Source: Bacteroides caecimuris (lineage in GTDB: Bacteria > Bacteroidota > Bacteroidia > Bacteroidales > Bacteroidaceae). Taken from it: 64,000 nt of DNA. The notes below the pieces were generated by a model. That model made no database searches and was not told the origin of the DNA. It saw only the letters and a list, made by a program, of their open reading frames with translations. Below, piece after piece: positions 28,488 to 36,638 of this stretch. Position 1 is the stretch's first letter, and every line of letters begins with the position of its first letter. A program made the translations under genes and the position numbers. Location of the stretch: NCBI RefSeq assembly GCF_001688725.2, contig NZ_CP015401.2, positions 2,666,001-2,730,000 of the forward strand, given 5' to 3'.

Positions 28488-28513
28488 ATTATTAGAATTT
28501 TATTATTCACATA

Positions 28514-28528
28514 ATTTGTCTGACAAAT
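28514..28528. promoter_or_regulatory. Operator palindrome of the GntR regulator
   Basis: ATTTGTCTGACAAAT is a perfect 15-bp palindrome around a central T and contains TTGTnnnACAA, the form bound by FadR-subfamily GntR proteins. It lies 27 bp before the regulator start, in the region where the operon promoter must be. The -7 element itself is not a clean match. Confidence 0.65.
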
Positions 28529-28782
28529 AATACAAATGCAATATTAAGGGATTTTTTTTAGAATACAATAATATTGCAGCACAAAAACACTTACTTATGC
28601 TGAAAAACATAACTTTCGGCACAGGACAAGAAACGTTCACTTGTTCAACACATTAGAAGATTATTCCCAAACATCGCATCAATTACTTGTCCGTCTCACA
28701 TAAAACAAATACCTTTACTGCATAATTTTCATTATCCCATTACAACAAAATAATAGTTTTCTTATAAGGAAACAAATGTTTT

Positions 28783-28820
28783 GTTATAACAGGACGATAG
28801 TCCCTCTATAATAGGACGAG
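28783..28820 (+). repeat. Dispersed intergenic repeat, copy A
   Basis: GTTATAACRGGACRATAGTC describes both this copy and the one at 60038-60057. Here it is followed by CCCTCTATAATAGGACGAG, a second half-unit. It lies about 80 bp upstream of the HU-like gene. The rest of 28529-28901 is A/T-rich and shows no gene. Confidence 0.6.
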
Positions 28821-28901
28821 CAAAATTATACTAAGCAGTTTCATAAAAGCTACAGTAAAAAACAATAAAGAATACAGAGAATATATTTAATTATCAGACT
28901 A

Positions 28902-29528
28902 ATGGCATATTACGACTTTAAGAAGAAACCGGCTCTCACTACAAAAGAGGGAGAAAAGGATGTGTTGTACCCCAGCATCGTATTTAACGGCACTATCAAC
29001 ACCAAACAACTATTGAAACAACTCGTTGCCCGCACCGGATACAAACCGGGAGTGGTAGAAGGTACACTAATGGAACTTGTAGACCTCGTGGGAGAATACA
29101 TAGGACAAGGCTACCGGGTAGAAGTAGGTGAGTTCGGTTATTTTTCCGGAAAAATAAAATCCCGACTGGTGAAAGATAAAAAGGATCTGCGTTCACCTTC
29201 CATTCAATTCAACGGAGTGAATTTTCTTGCTTCCAAAACATTCAAAAAGAAAGCAACGGGTAAACTGGAACGGGCTCAAAAACTATTTTTTCAAGTTTCA
29301 AGCCAACTGGATGACGAAGAACTGAAAAGAATACTACTTGAACACGTCAACCGATATGGATTCATCACGCGCACTACATATACCGAACTGACCGGACGAC
29401 TGAAAAATAAAGCATTGGAGGATTTAAAGCGGTTTGCCAAAGAAGGTATAATCTGTAAAATGGGACGTGGAAATCAAATGCTTTTTGTGAAAAACCAAGA
29501 GGATAGTCAAACAGAGCCGAATAGATAA
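28902..29528 (+). CDS. HU-family DNA-binding protein with C-terminal winged-helix-like extension
   Basis: 208 residues. The first 125 or so match the larger HU-like proteins of Bacteroides (M-A-Y-Y-D-F-K-K-K-P, then L-L-K-Q-L-V-A-R-T-G-Y, then V-E-V-G-E-F-G-Y-F-S). About 80 residues follow that look like a small helical DNA-binding domain (T-Y-T-E-L-T-G-R-L-K-N-K-A-L-E-D-L, ending M-G-R-G-N-Q-M-L-F-V). This is twice the length of ordinary HU (compare the 91-residue HU at 53680). Its targets are unknown. Confidence 0.82.
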   Translation: MAYYDFKKKPALTTKEGEKDVLYPSIVFNGTINTKQLLKQLVARTGYKPGVVEGTLMELVDLVGEYIGQGYRVEVGEFGYFSGKIKSRLVKDKKDLRSPSIQFNGVNFLASKTFKKKATGKLERAQKLFFQVSSQLDDEELKRILLEHVNRYGFITRTTYTELTGRLKNKALEDLKRFAKEGIICKMGRGNQMLFVKNQEDSQTEPNR

Positions 29529-29531
29529 CAT

Positions 29532-29597
29532 AAAAAAAGGCTATCTATCCCAGACAGCCAATCTTTGTTAACCTTAAATCTAATACTATGAAAAACA
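29532..29597 (-). ncRNA. Candidate small RNA, about 65 nt
   Basis: The minus strand has a near-perfect promoter at 29603-29633. The transcript would start near 29596 and run to a terminator whose stem GGCTGTCT/AGATAGCC (plus 29539-29559, one wobble pair) is followed by seven Ts (plus 29532-29538). No protein gene lies on this strand here. From memory, similar sequences recur in many intergenic regions of Bacteroides genomes, which suits a multi-copy sRNA family. Confidence 0.6.
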
Positions 29598-29602
29598 CAC
29601 TG

Positions 29603-29633
29603 CAAAGATACGGGCTTTTCAGTTATCTCCAAA
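29603..29633 (-). promoter_or_regulatory. Promoter of the candidate small RNA
   Basis: On the minus strand TTTG (plus 29630-29633), a 19-bp spacer and TATCTTTG (plus 29603-29610) match the Bacteroides sigma-factor consensus at every fixed position. Confidence 0.65.
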
Positions 29634-29830
29634 TTTTCAGGGCAAAGCAGTTTATCTTATAACATGGTTTAATAGAAACATTCAATCCGTTAACATTTAA
29701 CACAAATCAATTGGGGATATGAACGAATATCCGTTCAATGAAACCAAACTATTTTCATATCGTTATCTCACCATCAAACAAACCTTTCCTATACCTTGAT
29801 TGTTGTCTATATAAACAAATTTCACATGAT

Positions 29831-30856
29831 ATGAGCACCAAAGAACAATACTGGAAATATTCCCTCATTGTCATCATCCTATTTATGGGAATCATCATCT
29901 TCCGACAAATCTCTCCTTTCCTGGGAGGATTATTGGGAGCACTCACTATTTATATTCTTGTACGCGGACAGATGAGATATCTGGTAGAAAAACGAAAGCT
30001 AAAACGTGGCCTAAGTGCTTTACTGATCACTGCAGAAACTATTTTTGTCTTCCTTATTCCCTTGGGACTGACCGTCTGGATGATAGTAAATAAGCTACAA
30101 GATATCAATCTGGACCCACAAACGTATATCGCACCGATCCAACAAGTAGCCGAATTTATCAAAGAGAAAACAGGATATGATGTATTAGGAAAAGATACAT
30201 TGACATTCATTGTCTCCATGCTTCCCCGTATCGGACAAATCATAATGGAGAGTATCAGCAGTCTCGCCATCAACCTGTTCGTCATGATCTTTGTACTTTA
30301 TTTCATGTTGATCGGAGGACAAAAAATGGAAGCATACGTCAACGACATTCTGCCATTTAACGAGAGCAATACTCAAGAAGTGACCAACGAAATCAATATG
30401 ATTGTTCGTTCCAATGCCATCGGTATTCCCTTGCTGGCTATCATTCAGGGAGGAGTAGCCATGATCGGTTATTTTCTTTTCGGAGCACCCAACATATTGA
30501 TGCTGGGATTTCTGACCTGCTTTGCAACCATTATTCCAATGGTAGGTACCGCACTGGTATGGTTGCCGGTAGCCGCTTATCTTGCCATAAGCGGAGACTG
30601 GTTCAATGCTATCGGAATTGCCGCTTACGGAGCTATCGTCGTGTCACAATCAGATAACCTGATCCGGTTTATTCTTCAAAAGAAAATGGCAGATACGCAT
30701 CCGCTTATCACCATTTTCGGAGTAGTCATCGGTCTACCGATATTTGGGTTTATGGGAGTGATCTTCGGTCCGCTATTGCTTTCGCTATTCTTCCTTTTTG
30801 TGAATATGTTTAAGAAAGAATATCTGGACTTACGAAATAACCTCCCGTCGAGATGA
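29831..30856 (+). CDS. AI-2E family (PerM/DUF20) membrane permease
   Basis: 341 residues from ATG 29831 (M-S-T-K-E-Q-Y-W-K-Y-S-L), chosen because the first membrane helix starts right there; an ATG at 29738 adds an unlikely extension. Seven or eight helices are visible, with the large extracytoplasmic loop (about 70-140) after the third, and the family's conserved P-x-x-G-x-x-L-V-W-L-P segment near 270. Members include AI-2 exporters and Na/H antiporters; the substrate here is open. 302 bp upstream hold the sRNA candidate. Confidence 0.85.
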   Translation: MSTKEQYWKYSLIVIILFMGIIIFRQISPFLGGLLGALTIYILVRGQMRYLVEKRKLKRGLSALLITAETIFVFLIPLGLTVWMIVNKLQDINLDPQTYIAPIQQVAEFIKEKTGYDVLGKDTLTFIVSMLPRIGQIIMESISSLAINLFVMIFVLYFMLIGGQKMEAYVNDILPFNESNTQEVTNEINMIVRSNAIGIPLLAIIQGGVAMIGYFLFGAPNILMLGFLTCFATIIPMVGTALVWLPVAAYLAISGDWFNAIGIAAYGAIVVSQSDNLIRFILQKKMADTHPLITIFGVVIGLPIFGFMGVIFGPLLLSLFFLFVNMFKKEYLDLRNNLPSR

Positions 30857-30877
30857 CGGAACTACCGAAAAATTGTG

Positions 30878-30885
30878 TACTTTTG
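30878..30885 (+). promoter_or_regulatory. -7 element upstream of the glycosyltransferase gene
   Basis: TACTTTTG fits TAnnTTTG, 28 bp before the start codon. The -33 element is weak. Confidence 0.45.
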
Positions 30886-30912
30886 CCGTTGTAAAAACGA
30901 CACTAAAATTTG

Positions 30913-32085
30913 ATGGAAACATTTACATTCAATACTGCCGAACTGATTGTTTTATCAGCGGCAGGTATTCTTTTTATCATTCAACTTATCTATTATTTTG
31001 GCTTGTACAATCGGATACATGCCCATAATAAAGCGGTACGCAAAGAAGAAGTACATTTTTCACGAGAACTGCCTCCGCTGTCCGTCATTCTCTGCGTACG
31101 CAATGAGGCTGAAAACCTGCGTAAAATCCTACCAACTATTCTAGAACAAGATTATCCGCAGTTTGAGGTAATTGTCGTCAACGATGCTTCCACAGATGAA
31201 ACCGAGGATATACTGGGTATGATGGAAGAAAAATATCCTCATCTTTACCATAGTTTTACCCCTGAAAGCGCACGTTATATCAGTCATAAAAAACTGGCCC
31301 TGACATTAGGCATTAAAGCCAGTAAACATGATTGGCTGGTATTTACAGAGACAAACTGTATGCCGGCAAGTAACCAGTGGTTAAAGTTGATGGCACGCAA
31401 TTTCACTCCACAAACTCAAATCGTATTAGGGTATAGCGGTTATGACCGTACAAGAGGATGGCTACACAAACGTACCGCATTTGATACTTTATTCCAATCT
31501 TTGCGTTATCTGGGATTCGCCTTAGCCGGAAAAACATATATGGGTATCGGACGTAACTTAGCTTACCGAAAGGAATTGTTTTTCCAGCAGAAAGGATTCT
31601 CCAAATACCTGAATCTGCAACGTGGAGAGGATGATCTATTCATCAACGAGTTAGCTACTCCTTCAAACACCCGCGTCGAAACAGACATCAACGCCACCAC
31701 ACGGATAAATCCTGTATATTGCTACAAAGAATGGAAAGAAGAAAAAGTAAGCTATATGGCTACTGCAAAATATTACCAGGGGACGCAACGGTATCTGCTG
31801 GGATTTGAGACTTTCTCCCGTCTGTTATTCTACGCTGCTTGTATAATAGGAATTACATTGGGAGTTCTCAATTTACACTGGTTAGCGGCAGGCATTGCAC
31901 TGTTAATTTGGTTGCTACGCTTCATCTTACAAGCTGTCATCATCAATCAAACAGCTAAAGAAATGGGAGAAGCCCGGAAATACTATTTCTCATTACCGGT
32001 ATTCGACCTTCTCCAACCTATACAGTCGCTGAATTTCAAACTCTGCCGATTCTTTCGAGGAAAAGGAGATTTCATGAGAAAATAA
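30913..32085 (+). CDS. Membrane-anchored family 2 glycosyltransferase
   Basis: 390 residues from ATG 30913. One N-terminal helix (about 8-28) is followed by a GT-A domain (S-V-I-L-C-V-R-N-E-A-E-N-L near 58, V-I-V-V-N-D-A-S-T-D-E near 92, Q-R-G-E-D-D-L-F near 240 as the base motif) and two C-terminal helices (about 300-345). The usual D-x-D is replaced by E-T-N-C near 148. It stands alone, so the acceptor glycan is not evident. Confidence 0.87.
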   Translation: METFTFNTAELIVLSAAGILFIIQLIYYFGLYNRIHAHNKAVRKEEVHFSRELPPLSVILCVRNEAENLRKILPTILEQDYPQFEVIVVNDASTDETEDILGMMEEKYPHLYHSFTPESARYISHKKLALTLGIKASKHDWLVFTETNCMPASNQWLKLMARNFTPQTQIVLGYSGYDRTRGWLHKRTAFDTLFQSLRYLGFALAGKTYMGIGRNLAYRKELFFQQKGFSKYLNLQRGEDDLFINELATPSNTRVETDINATTRINPVYCYKEWKEEKVSYMATAKYYQGTQRYLLGFETFSRLLFYAACIIGITLGVLNLHWLAAGIALLIWLLRFILQAVIINQTAKEMGEARKYYFSLPVFDLLQPIQSLNFKLCRFFRGKGDFMRK

Positions 32086-32200
32086 TTAAACCTACAAGAG
32101 GATATGAAGTAAATTGGGCGCATATATAGACATATTATTCGCTCCACATCACATAACGGGCTAAAATCTCTGCAGCAAAAAACGGATAGAAAAAAGAGGA

Positions 32201-33445
32201 TTATTCGTATCTCATAGAGCTAGCCGGATTGATTTTGGTAATCAGGAACGAGGGACCTATCAGCATCAAGACGGCAGCCAGTAATGTACCGATATTAATC
32301 AGAAGGAAAAGCAGGATATTGAAAGAAACCGGGACAGTATCTACATAATACGTCTCCGGATCGAGCCTGAAAATACCGGACTGGGCTTGCAGGATACAGA
32401 ACGCCAAACCGATAGCATTTCCCCAAAGCATGCCCTTGCCTATCAGGAAAACAGCAAACCAGAGGAAGGTCTTGCGAATCGTGAAGTTATTCGCTCCCAA
32501 AGCCTTCAGGATACCAATCATATTCGTGCGTTCGATAATGATAATCAGCAGCCCGGAAATCATAGTAAAGCCGGCAACGCCTACCATCAGAATCAGAATC
32601 ACCCACACATTCAAGTCCAACAAATCAAGCCATGCGAATATCTGGGGATTCAACTGTTCGATGTTACGCACATAATACACGCCCCCCAGTTCATCCTGTT
32701 GGTTATCAGTATCGACCGCTATTTCATACGTTGTATCTTCGAGCTTATCATAATTCTTCACTTGAAGTTCCACCCCGGTCACCTGCTCCGGTTTCCAGCC
32801 GTTCAAGCGGTTCACCAGATTCAAATCAGTCAATAAAAAGAGGTTATCGTATTCGGAGAAATTTGTCTGATAAATTCCGGCAATAGTCAACCGACGCGCA
32901 CGGACATCGTCTTGTATATAATAAGTATATATCTTATCTCCCAGTTTCAACTTCATCTTCGTAGCCAAAGCCTTGGAGATAAGCACTTGATTGCTGGAAA
33001 CCGAATCACTGAAAACGGGAATCTCGCCTTCCAGCAGATACTCTTGCATGAAACGAGGGTCAAATTCCGGACCGACACCTTTCAGCACCATGCCCTGAAA
33101 AGCATCATCCGTCTTAATCATGCCCGGTTTGGTAGAGAAACGCTGTACATGACTTATTTCAGGATAGGCGGCAAGGGCTGCCATCATGCTATCCCCTACC
33201 ATAACCGGATGAGTCTCATAAGAACTCGCCGCATCCAGATTGGTAATCTGGATATGCGAGCCGAATCCTATGACTTTATTCCGTACTTCACTTTTAAACC
33301 CGATGACCACCGCCACAGCAATAATCATCACAGCCAGCCCGATAGCAATACCCGCCATGGCAATGAGGACCGCAGGACGTGACACCTGCTTTCCGCCATC
33401 GCTTTCACGATAGATACGCCGGGCTATGAAAAGTGATAGAGACAA
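32201..33445 (-). CDS. LolC/LolE-like ABC transporter permease
   Basis: 414 residues with the FtsX-type fold: helix 1 near 25-50, a long periplasmic domain (about 55-270), then three C-terminal helices (about 280-400). The N terminus L-F-I-A-R-R-I-Y and the tail T-K-I-N-P-A-S-S-M-R-Y-E are typical of LolC/E proteins of Bacteroidetes, which release lipoproteins from the inner membrane. No ATPase (LolD) gene is next to it. The aminotransferase gene lies 30 bp upstream on the same strand. Confidence 0.85.
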   Translation of the reverse strand: MSLSLFIARRIYRESDGGKQVSRPAVLIAMAGIAIGLAVMIIAVAVVIGFKSEVRNKVIGFGSHIQITNLDAASSYETHPVMVGDSMMAALAAYPEISHVQRFSTKPGMIKTDDAFQGMVLKGVGPEFDPRFMQEYLLEGEIPVFSDSVSSNQVLISKALATKMKLKLGDKIYTYYIQDDVRARRLTIAGIYQTNFSEYDNLFLLTDLNLVNRLNGWKPEQVTGVELQVKNYDKLEDTTYEIAVDTDNQQDELGGVYYVRNIEQLNPQIFAWLDLLDLNVWVILILMVGVAGFTMISGLLIIIIERTNMIGILKALGANNFTIRKTFLWFAVFLIGKGMLWGNAIGLAFCILQAQSGIFRLDPETYYVDTVPVSFNILLFLLINIGTLLAAVLMLIGPSFLITKINPASSMRYE

Positions 33446-33475
33446 TTTTTAGTGATTAACGGTTAGTGATTAAGA

Positions 33476-34675
33476 TTAATCCACTCTTCCCGGATACGCT
33501 TCCAAAGCCTTCTGCAAGACAAAAAGCGCACGGGTTAAATCTTCTTTCTTCAATACGTAAGCGATACGGACTTCGTTGATGCCGGAACCTGGAGTCGTAT
33601 AGAAGCCGGAAGCCGGAGCCATGAATACCGTCTGTCCTTCGTATTCGAAGTCCGAAAGACACCAGGCACAGAACTTGTCCGAATCATCTACCGGAAGTTT
33701 TGCCACTGTATAAAAAGCGCCCATCGGAATTGGAGAATAAACACCCGGAATACGGTTCAAGCCGTCAATCAGGCATTTACGACGTTCCACGTACTCATCA
33801 TACGTCTCGCGCGAATACTCTTCCGGAGCATCCAGTGAAGCCTCAGCAGCAATCTGTCCAATCAAAGGGGGACTCAAACGAGCCTGGCAGAACTTCATAA
33901 CAGCGTCACGTATCTCTTTGTTCTTGGTAATCAGCGCACCGATACGGATTCCACATTCCGAATAACGTTTCGAAACGGAGTCAATCAGTACCACATTATT
34001 CTCGATACCTTCCAAATGGCAAGCAGAGATATAAGGAGAACCGGTATAGATAAACTCACGATATACTTCGTCGGAGAAAAGGAACAAATCATACTTCTTC
34101 ACCAAGTCACGAATCTGATTCATCTCGCGACGGGTGTACAGATAACCGGTCGGGTTATTCGGATTGCAAATCAGTATCGCTTTGGTGCGTTCATTTATCA
34201 GCTCTTCAAACTTCTCCACTTTCGGAAGTGAGAAACCTTCTTCAATAGTCGTGGCAATGGTGCGAATCTTCGCTCCGGCAGAGATGGCGAATGCCATATA
34301 GTTGGCATAAGCCGGTTCCGGAACAATAATCTCGTCCCCCGGATTCAGGCAGGAAAGGAAAGAAAATAATACCGCTTCCGAACCACCCGATGTAATGATT
34401 ATATCGTCTGCCGTCAGGTTGATATTGAACTTTGCATAATATCCTACCAGTTTTTCGCGATAGCTACGGTAACCTGCGCTGGGACTGTATTCCAGCACTT
34501 TGCGGTCAATATTGCGTATCGCGTCAATCGCGGCCTGAGGAGTGGGCAGGTCAGGCTGTCCGATGTTCAGGTGAAATACATGGACTCCGCGTTGCTTGGC
34601 AGCGTCTGCCAAAGGAGCCAGTTTTCTGATAGGAGATGCAGGCATCTCATTTCCGCGAATGGATATGGTTGGCAT
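33476..34675 (-). CDS. Class I/II PLP aminotransferase (aspartate aminotransferase type)
   Basis: 399 residues. Family landmarks: S-I-R-G-N-E-M-P-A-S-P-I-R-K-L at the start, L-N-I-G-Q-P-D-L-P-T-P near 38, N-P-N-N-P-T-G near 175, S-D-E-V-Y-R-E near 205, the PLP lysine in D-S-V-S-K-R-Y near 235, and the R-I-A-Y near 380 that binds the substrate carboxylate. It is an AspC-like enzyme of fold type I; the exact amino acid is not fixed by motifs. Many Bacteroides carry this gene next to a LolE-like permease. Confidence 0.9.
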   Translation of the reverse strand: MPTISIRGNEMPASPIRKLAPLADAAKQRGVHVFHLNIGQPDLPTPQAAIDAIRNIDRKVLEYSPSAGYRSYREKLVGYYAKFNINLTADDIIITSGGSEAVLFSFLSCLNPGDEIIVPEPAYANYMAFAISAGAKIRTIATTIEEGFSLPKVEKFEELINERTKAILICNPNNPTGYLYTRREMNQIRDLVKKYDLFLFSDEVYREFIYTGSPYISACHLEGIENNVVLIDSVSKRYSECGIRIGALITKNKEIRDAVMKFCQARLSPPLIGQIAAEASLDAPEEYSRETYDEYVERRKCLIDGLNRIPGVYSPIPMGAFYTVAKLPVDDSDKFCAWCLSDFEYEGQTVFMAPASGFYTTPGSGINEVRIAYVLKKEDLTRALFVLQKALEAYPGRVD

Positions 34676-34726
34676 AATTTTAATACAAATTACTTAATTA
34701 CTATTTACTTTATCTACTTGGAGCTG

Positions 34727-34734
34727 CAAATGTA
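34727..34734 (-). promoter_or_regulatory. -7 element of the aminotransferase gene
   Basis: On the minus strand TACATTTG fits TAnnTTTG about 50 bp before the start at 34675; no clear -33. Confidence 0.45.
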
Positions 34735-34818
34735 CGCAATAATTTGAATACAGAGACATAAAAACTTTAAAAACCTTAGCAAGGTTAAAATCGTTATGGT
34801 TTTATGAAAAGAAAGCTA

Positions 34819-34826
34819 TACATTTG
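34819..34826 (+). promoter_or_regulatory. -7 element of the fucose-isomerase-like gene
   Basis: TACATTTG fits TAnnTTTG, 30 bp before ATG 34856; no clear -33. Confidence 0.45.
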
Positions 34827-34855
34827 TAATACAGAAAACTTAAAACAATATCATA

Positions 34856-36091
34856 ATGACCATACACCTTATCTCATTCGCCTCAATCCTTCACAAACAA
34901 GTTTCGCTACGTAGCTCACACGAAGCTATTTTAAGCGAAATTGAAAAATATTATACCGTAAAGTTTGTTGATTATCAAGATATGGACAAGCTGAGTAGTG
35001 ATGATTTCAAAATCATTTTTATCGCTACTGGTGGAGTGGAAAGACTGGTCATACAACATTTCGAAAACCTCCCCCGCCCTACCATTTTGCTAGCAGACGG
35101 CATGCAAAACTCTCTTGCTGCCGCATTAGAAATCTCCACATGGTTGCGAGGACGTGGAATGAAAAGTGAGATTCTACATGGTGAACTACCAGCTATCATC
35201 TTGCGTATCCATACACTTTATAATAATTTCCGGGCACAACGTTCCTTATTCGGCAAACGTATCGGAGTCATCGGAACTCCTTCATCCTGGCTGGTTGCCA
35301 GTAATGTTGACTATCTGCTGGCAAAACGCCGTTGGGGTATCGAATACATAGACATTCCGTTGGAACGAATTTATGAACATTTTCAACAAATCACGGATGA
35401 ACAGGTAGGTGCTTCCTGTGCCGCAGTCGCTTCGCAAGCTCTTGCCTGCCGCGAGGGAACTCCCGAAGATATCATCAAAGCGATGCGGCTATACCGAGCT
35501 ATCAAGAAGGTATGCGAGGAAGAGAAACTGGAAGCACTGACATTGAGTTGCTTCAAACTGATTGAGCAAATCGACACTACCGGCTGTCTGGCATTGTCCT
35601 TACTGAACGACGATGGAATAATGGCGGGCTGCGAAGGTGATCTTCAATCCATATTCACCCTGCTCGCCGTGAAGTCACTGACCGGAAAAGACGGATTCAT
35701 GGCAAACCCTTCCATGATTAATGCACGTACCAACGAACTTATATTGGCTCACTGTACCATCGGGCTCAAACAAACGGAAAGGTATATTATCCGCAACCAT
35801 TTCGAAACGGAAAAAGGAATTGCCATCCAGGGATTGCTCCCGACAGGAGACGTTACTATCATAAAGTGCGGCGGCGAATGTCTGGACGAATATTACCTGT
35901 CTACCGGGACATTATCCGAAAATACGAATTATATCAATATGTGCCGTACACAAGTACGCATCCGCATGAATACTCCGGCTGAATACTTCCTGAAGAATCC
36001 ATTGGGCAATCACCATATTCTGGTTCATGGAAACTATGAAGATGCATTGAACGAGTTCTTCCTGGCAAATGCCTGCAAACGAACCGAATAA
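34856..36091 (+). CDS. L-fucose/L-arabinose isomerase-fold protein, substrate unknown
   Basis: 411 residues. The layout (an N-terminal alpha/beta part with F-I-A-T-G-G-V-E-R near 61, a middle Rossmann part with G-K-R-I-G-V-I-G-T-P near 135, and a C-terminal beta part from about 280 with C-T-I-G and I-K-C-G-G-E) fits proteins related to the FucI/AraA C-terminal fold. It is shorter than true FucI (about 590) and the usual metal-site motif is not obvious, so I would not call it an isomerase. It is monocistronic and ends in a perfect 17-bp stem-loop. Confidence 0.65.
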   Translation: MTIHLISFASILHKQVSLRSSHEAILSEIEKYYTVKFVDYQDMDKLSSDDFKIIFIATGGVERLVIQHFENLPRPTILLADGMQNSLAAALEISTWLRGRGMKSEILHGELPAIILRIHTLYNNFRAQRSLFGKRIGVIGTPSSWLVASNVDYLLAKRRWGIEYIDIPLERIYEHFQQITDEQVGASCAAVASQALACREGTPEDIIKAMRLYRAIKKVCEEEKLEALTLSCFKLIEQIDTTGCLALSLLNDDGIMAGCEGDLQSIFTLLAVKSLTGKDGFMANPSMINARTNELILAHCTIGLKQTERYIIRNHFETEKGIAIQGLLPTGDVTIIKCGGECLDEYYLSTGTLSENTNYINMCRTQVRIRMNTPAEYFLKNPLGNHHILVHGNYEDALNEFFLANACKRTE

Positions 36092-36095
36092 ACTT

Positions 36096-36151
36096 GCCAC
36101 ATTTTTGTATTACTTTTAAGTATTATAGAGGGAAATACAAAAATGTGGCAG
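36096..36151. terminator. 17-bp perfect stem-loop after the isomerase-fold gene
   Basis: TGCCACATTTTTGTATT (36096-36112) pairs perfectly with AATACAAAAATGTGGCA (36135-36151), 4 bp after the stop codon. Confidence 0.6.
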
Positions 36152-36222
36152 AGTTTATAATCAAATAGTTAAGCCTAATACCCATATCATACCCTGCAAA
36201 TTGCTAAATAGCATCTGATTTA

Positions 36223-36313
36223 TTTGGAAAACTCAAACAGCAATAGTATCTTTGTATCAGATACAATAATATTCGATAATAGCATAAAAAGATATTAACA
36301 GATACAATAATAT
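36223..36313 (+). promoter_or_regulatory. hipBA promoter with operator sites
   Basis: TTTG (36223-36226), 20 bp, TATCTTTG (36247-36254) form a promoter. TTGTATCAGATACAA (36252-36266) is a perfect palindrome overlapping the -7 element. CAGATACAATAATAT occurs twice (36258-36272 and 36299-36313), the second copy running into the hipB start codon. These look like binding sites of HipB for autorepression. Confidence 0.65.
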
Positions 36314-36638
36314 GCCTTTGCTTTACAATTTCGACATAGATACCCCGGAAGAATTGCTGACTATATTAGCGCAAAATCTTCAACAACGCCGGTTAGAAAA
36401 AGGTCTGTCAAGGGATGCTTTATCCATATTGAGCGGAGTTCCTGTGCCAACAATCGCAAAGTTCGAACAAAAGCATACCATATCTTTGGCTTCGTACGTG
36501 GCGCTGGCAAAAGCATTAGGCTATTCTAAAGCCATCAAAGGGCTGCTAGCAGAGCCACTTTATAACACTATGGAAGAGTTGGATACTATTAACCGAAACA
36601 AAAACAGAAAGAGAGGGCGTAATGAAATTGATAAATAA
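36312..36638 (+). CDS. hipB: HipB-like XRE antitoxin
   Basis: 108 residues. A helix-turn-helix of the Cro/C1 type covers about 15-72 (L-S-R-D-A-L-S-I-L-S-G-V-P-V-P-T-I is the turn and recognition helix). The basic tail N-R-N-K-N-R-K-R-G-R is unstructured. It overlaps hipA by 17 bp, the usual order for a HipBA toxin-antitoxin pair, and direct repeats in front of it suggest autorepression. Confidence 0.87.
   Translation: MPLLYNFDIDTPEELLTILAQNLQQRRLEKGLSRDALSILSGVPVPTIAKFEQKHTISLASYVALAKALGYSKAIKGLLAEPLYNTMEELDTINRNKNRKRGRNEIDK

Noticed and set aside
29588..29662. 24-codon plus-strand ORF starting M-K-N-T-L-Q-R-Y-G
   Set aside because: It overlaps the promoter and 5' end of the minus-strand sRNA candidate, which explains the conservation better.
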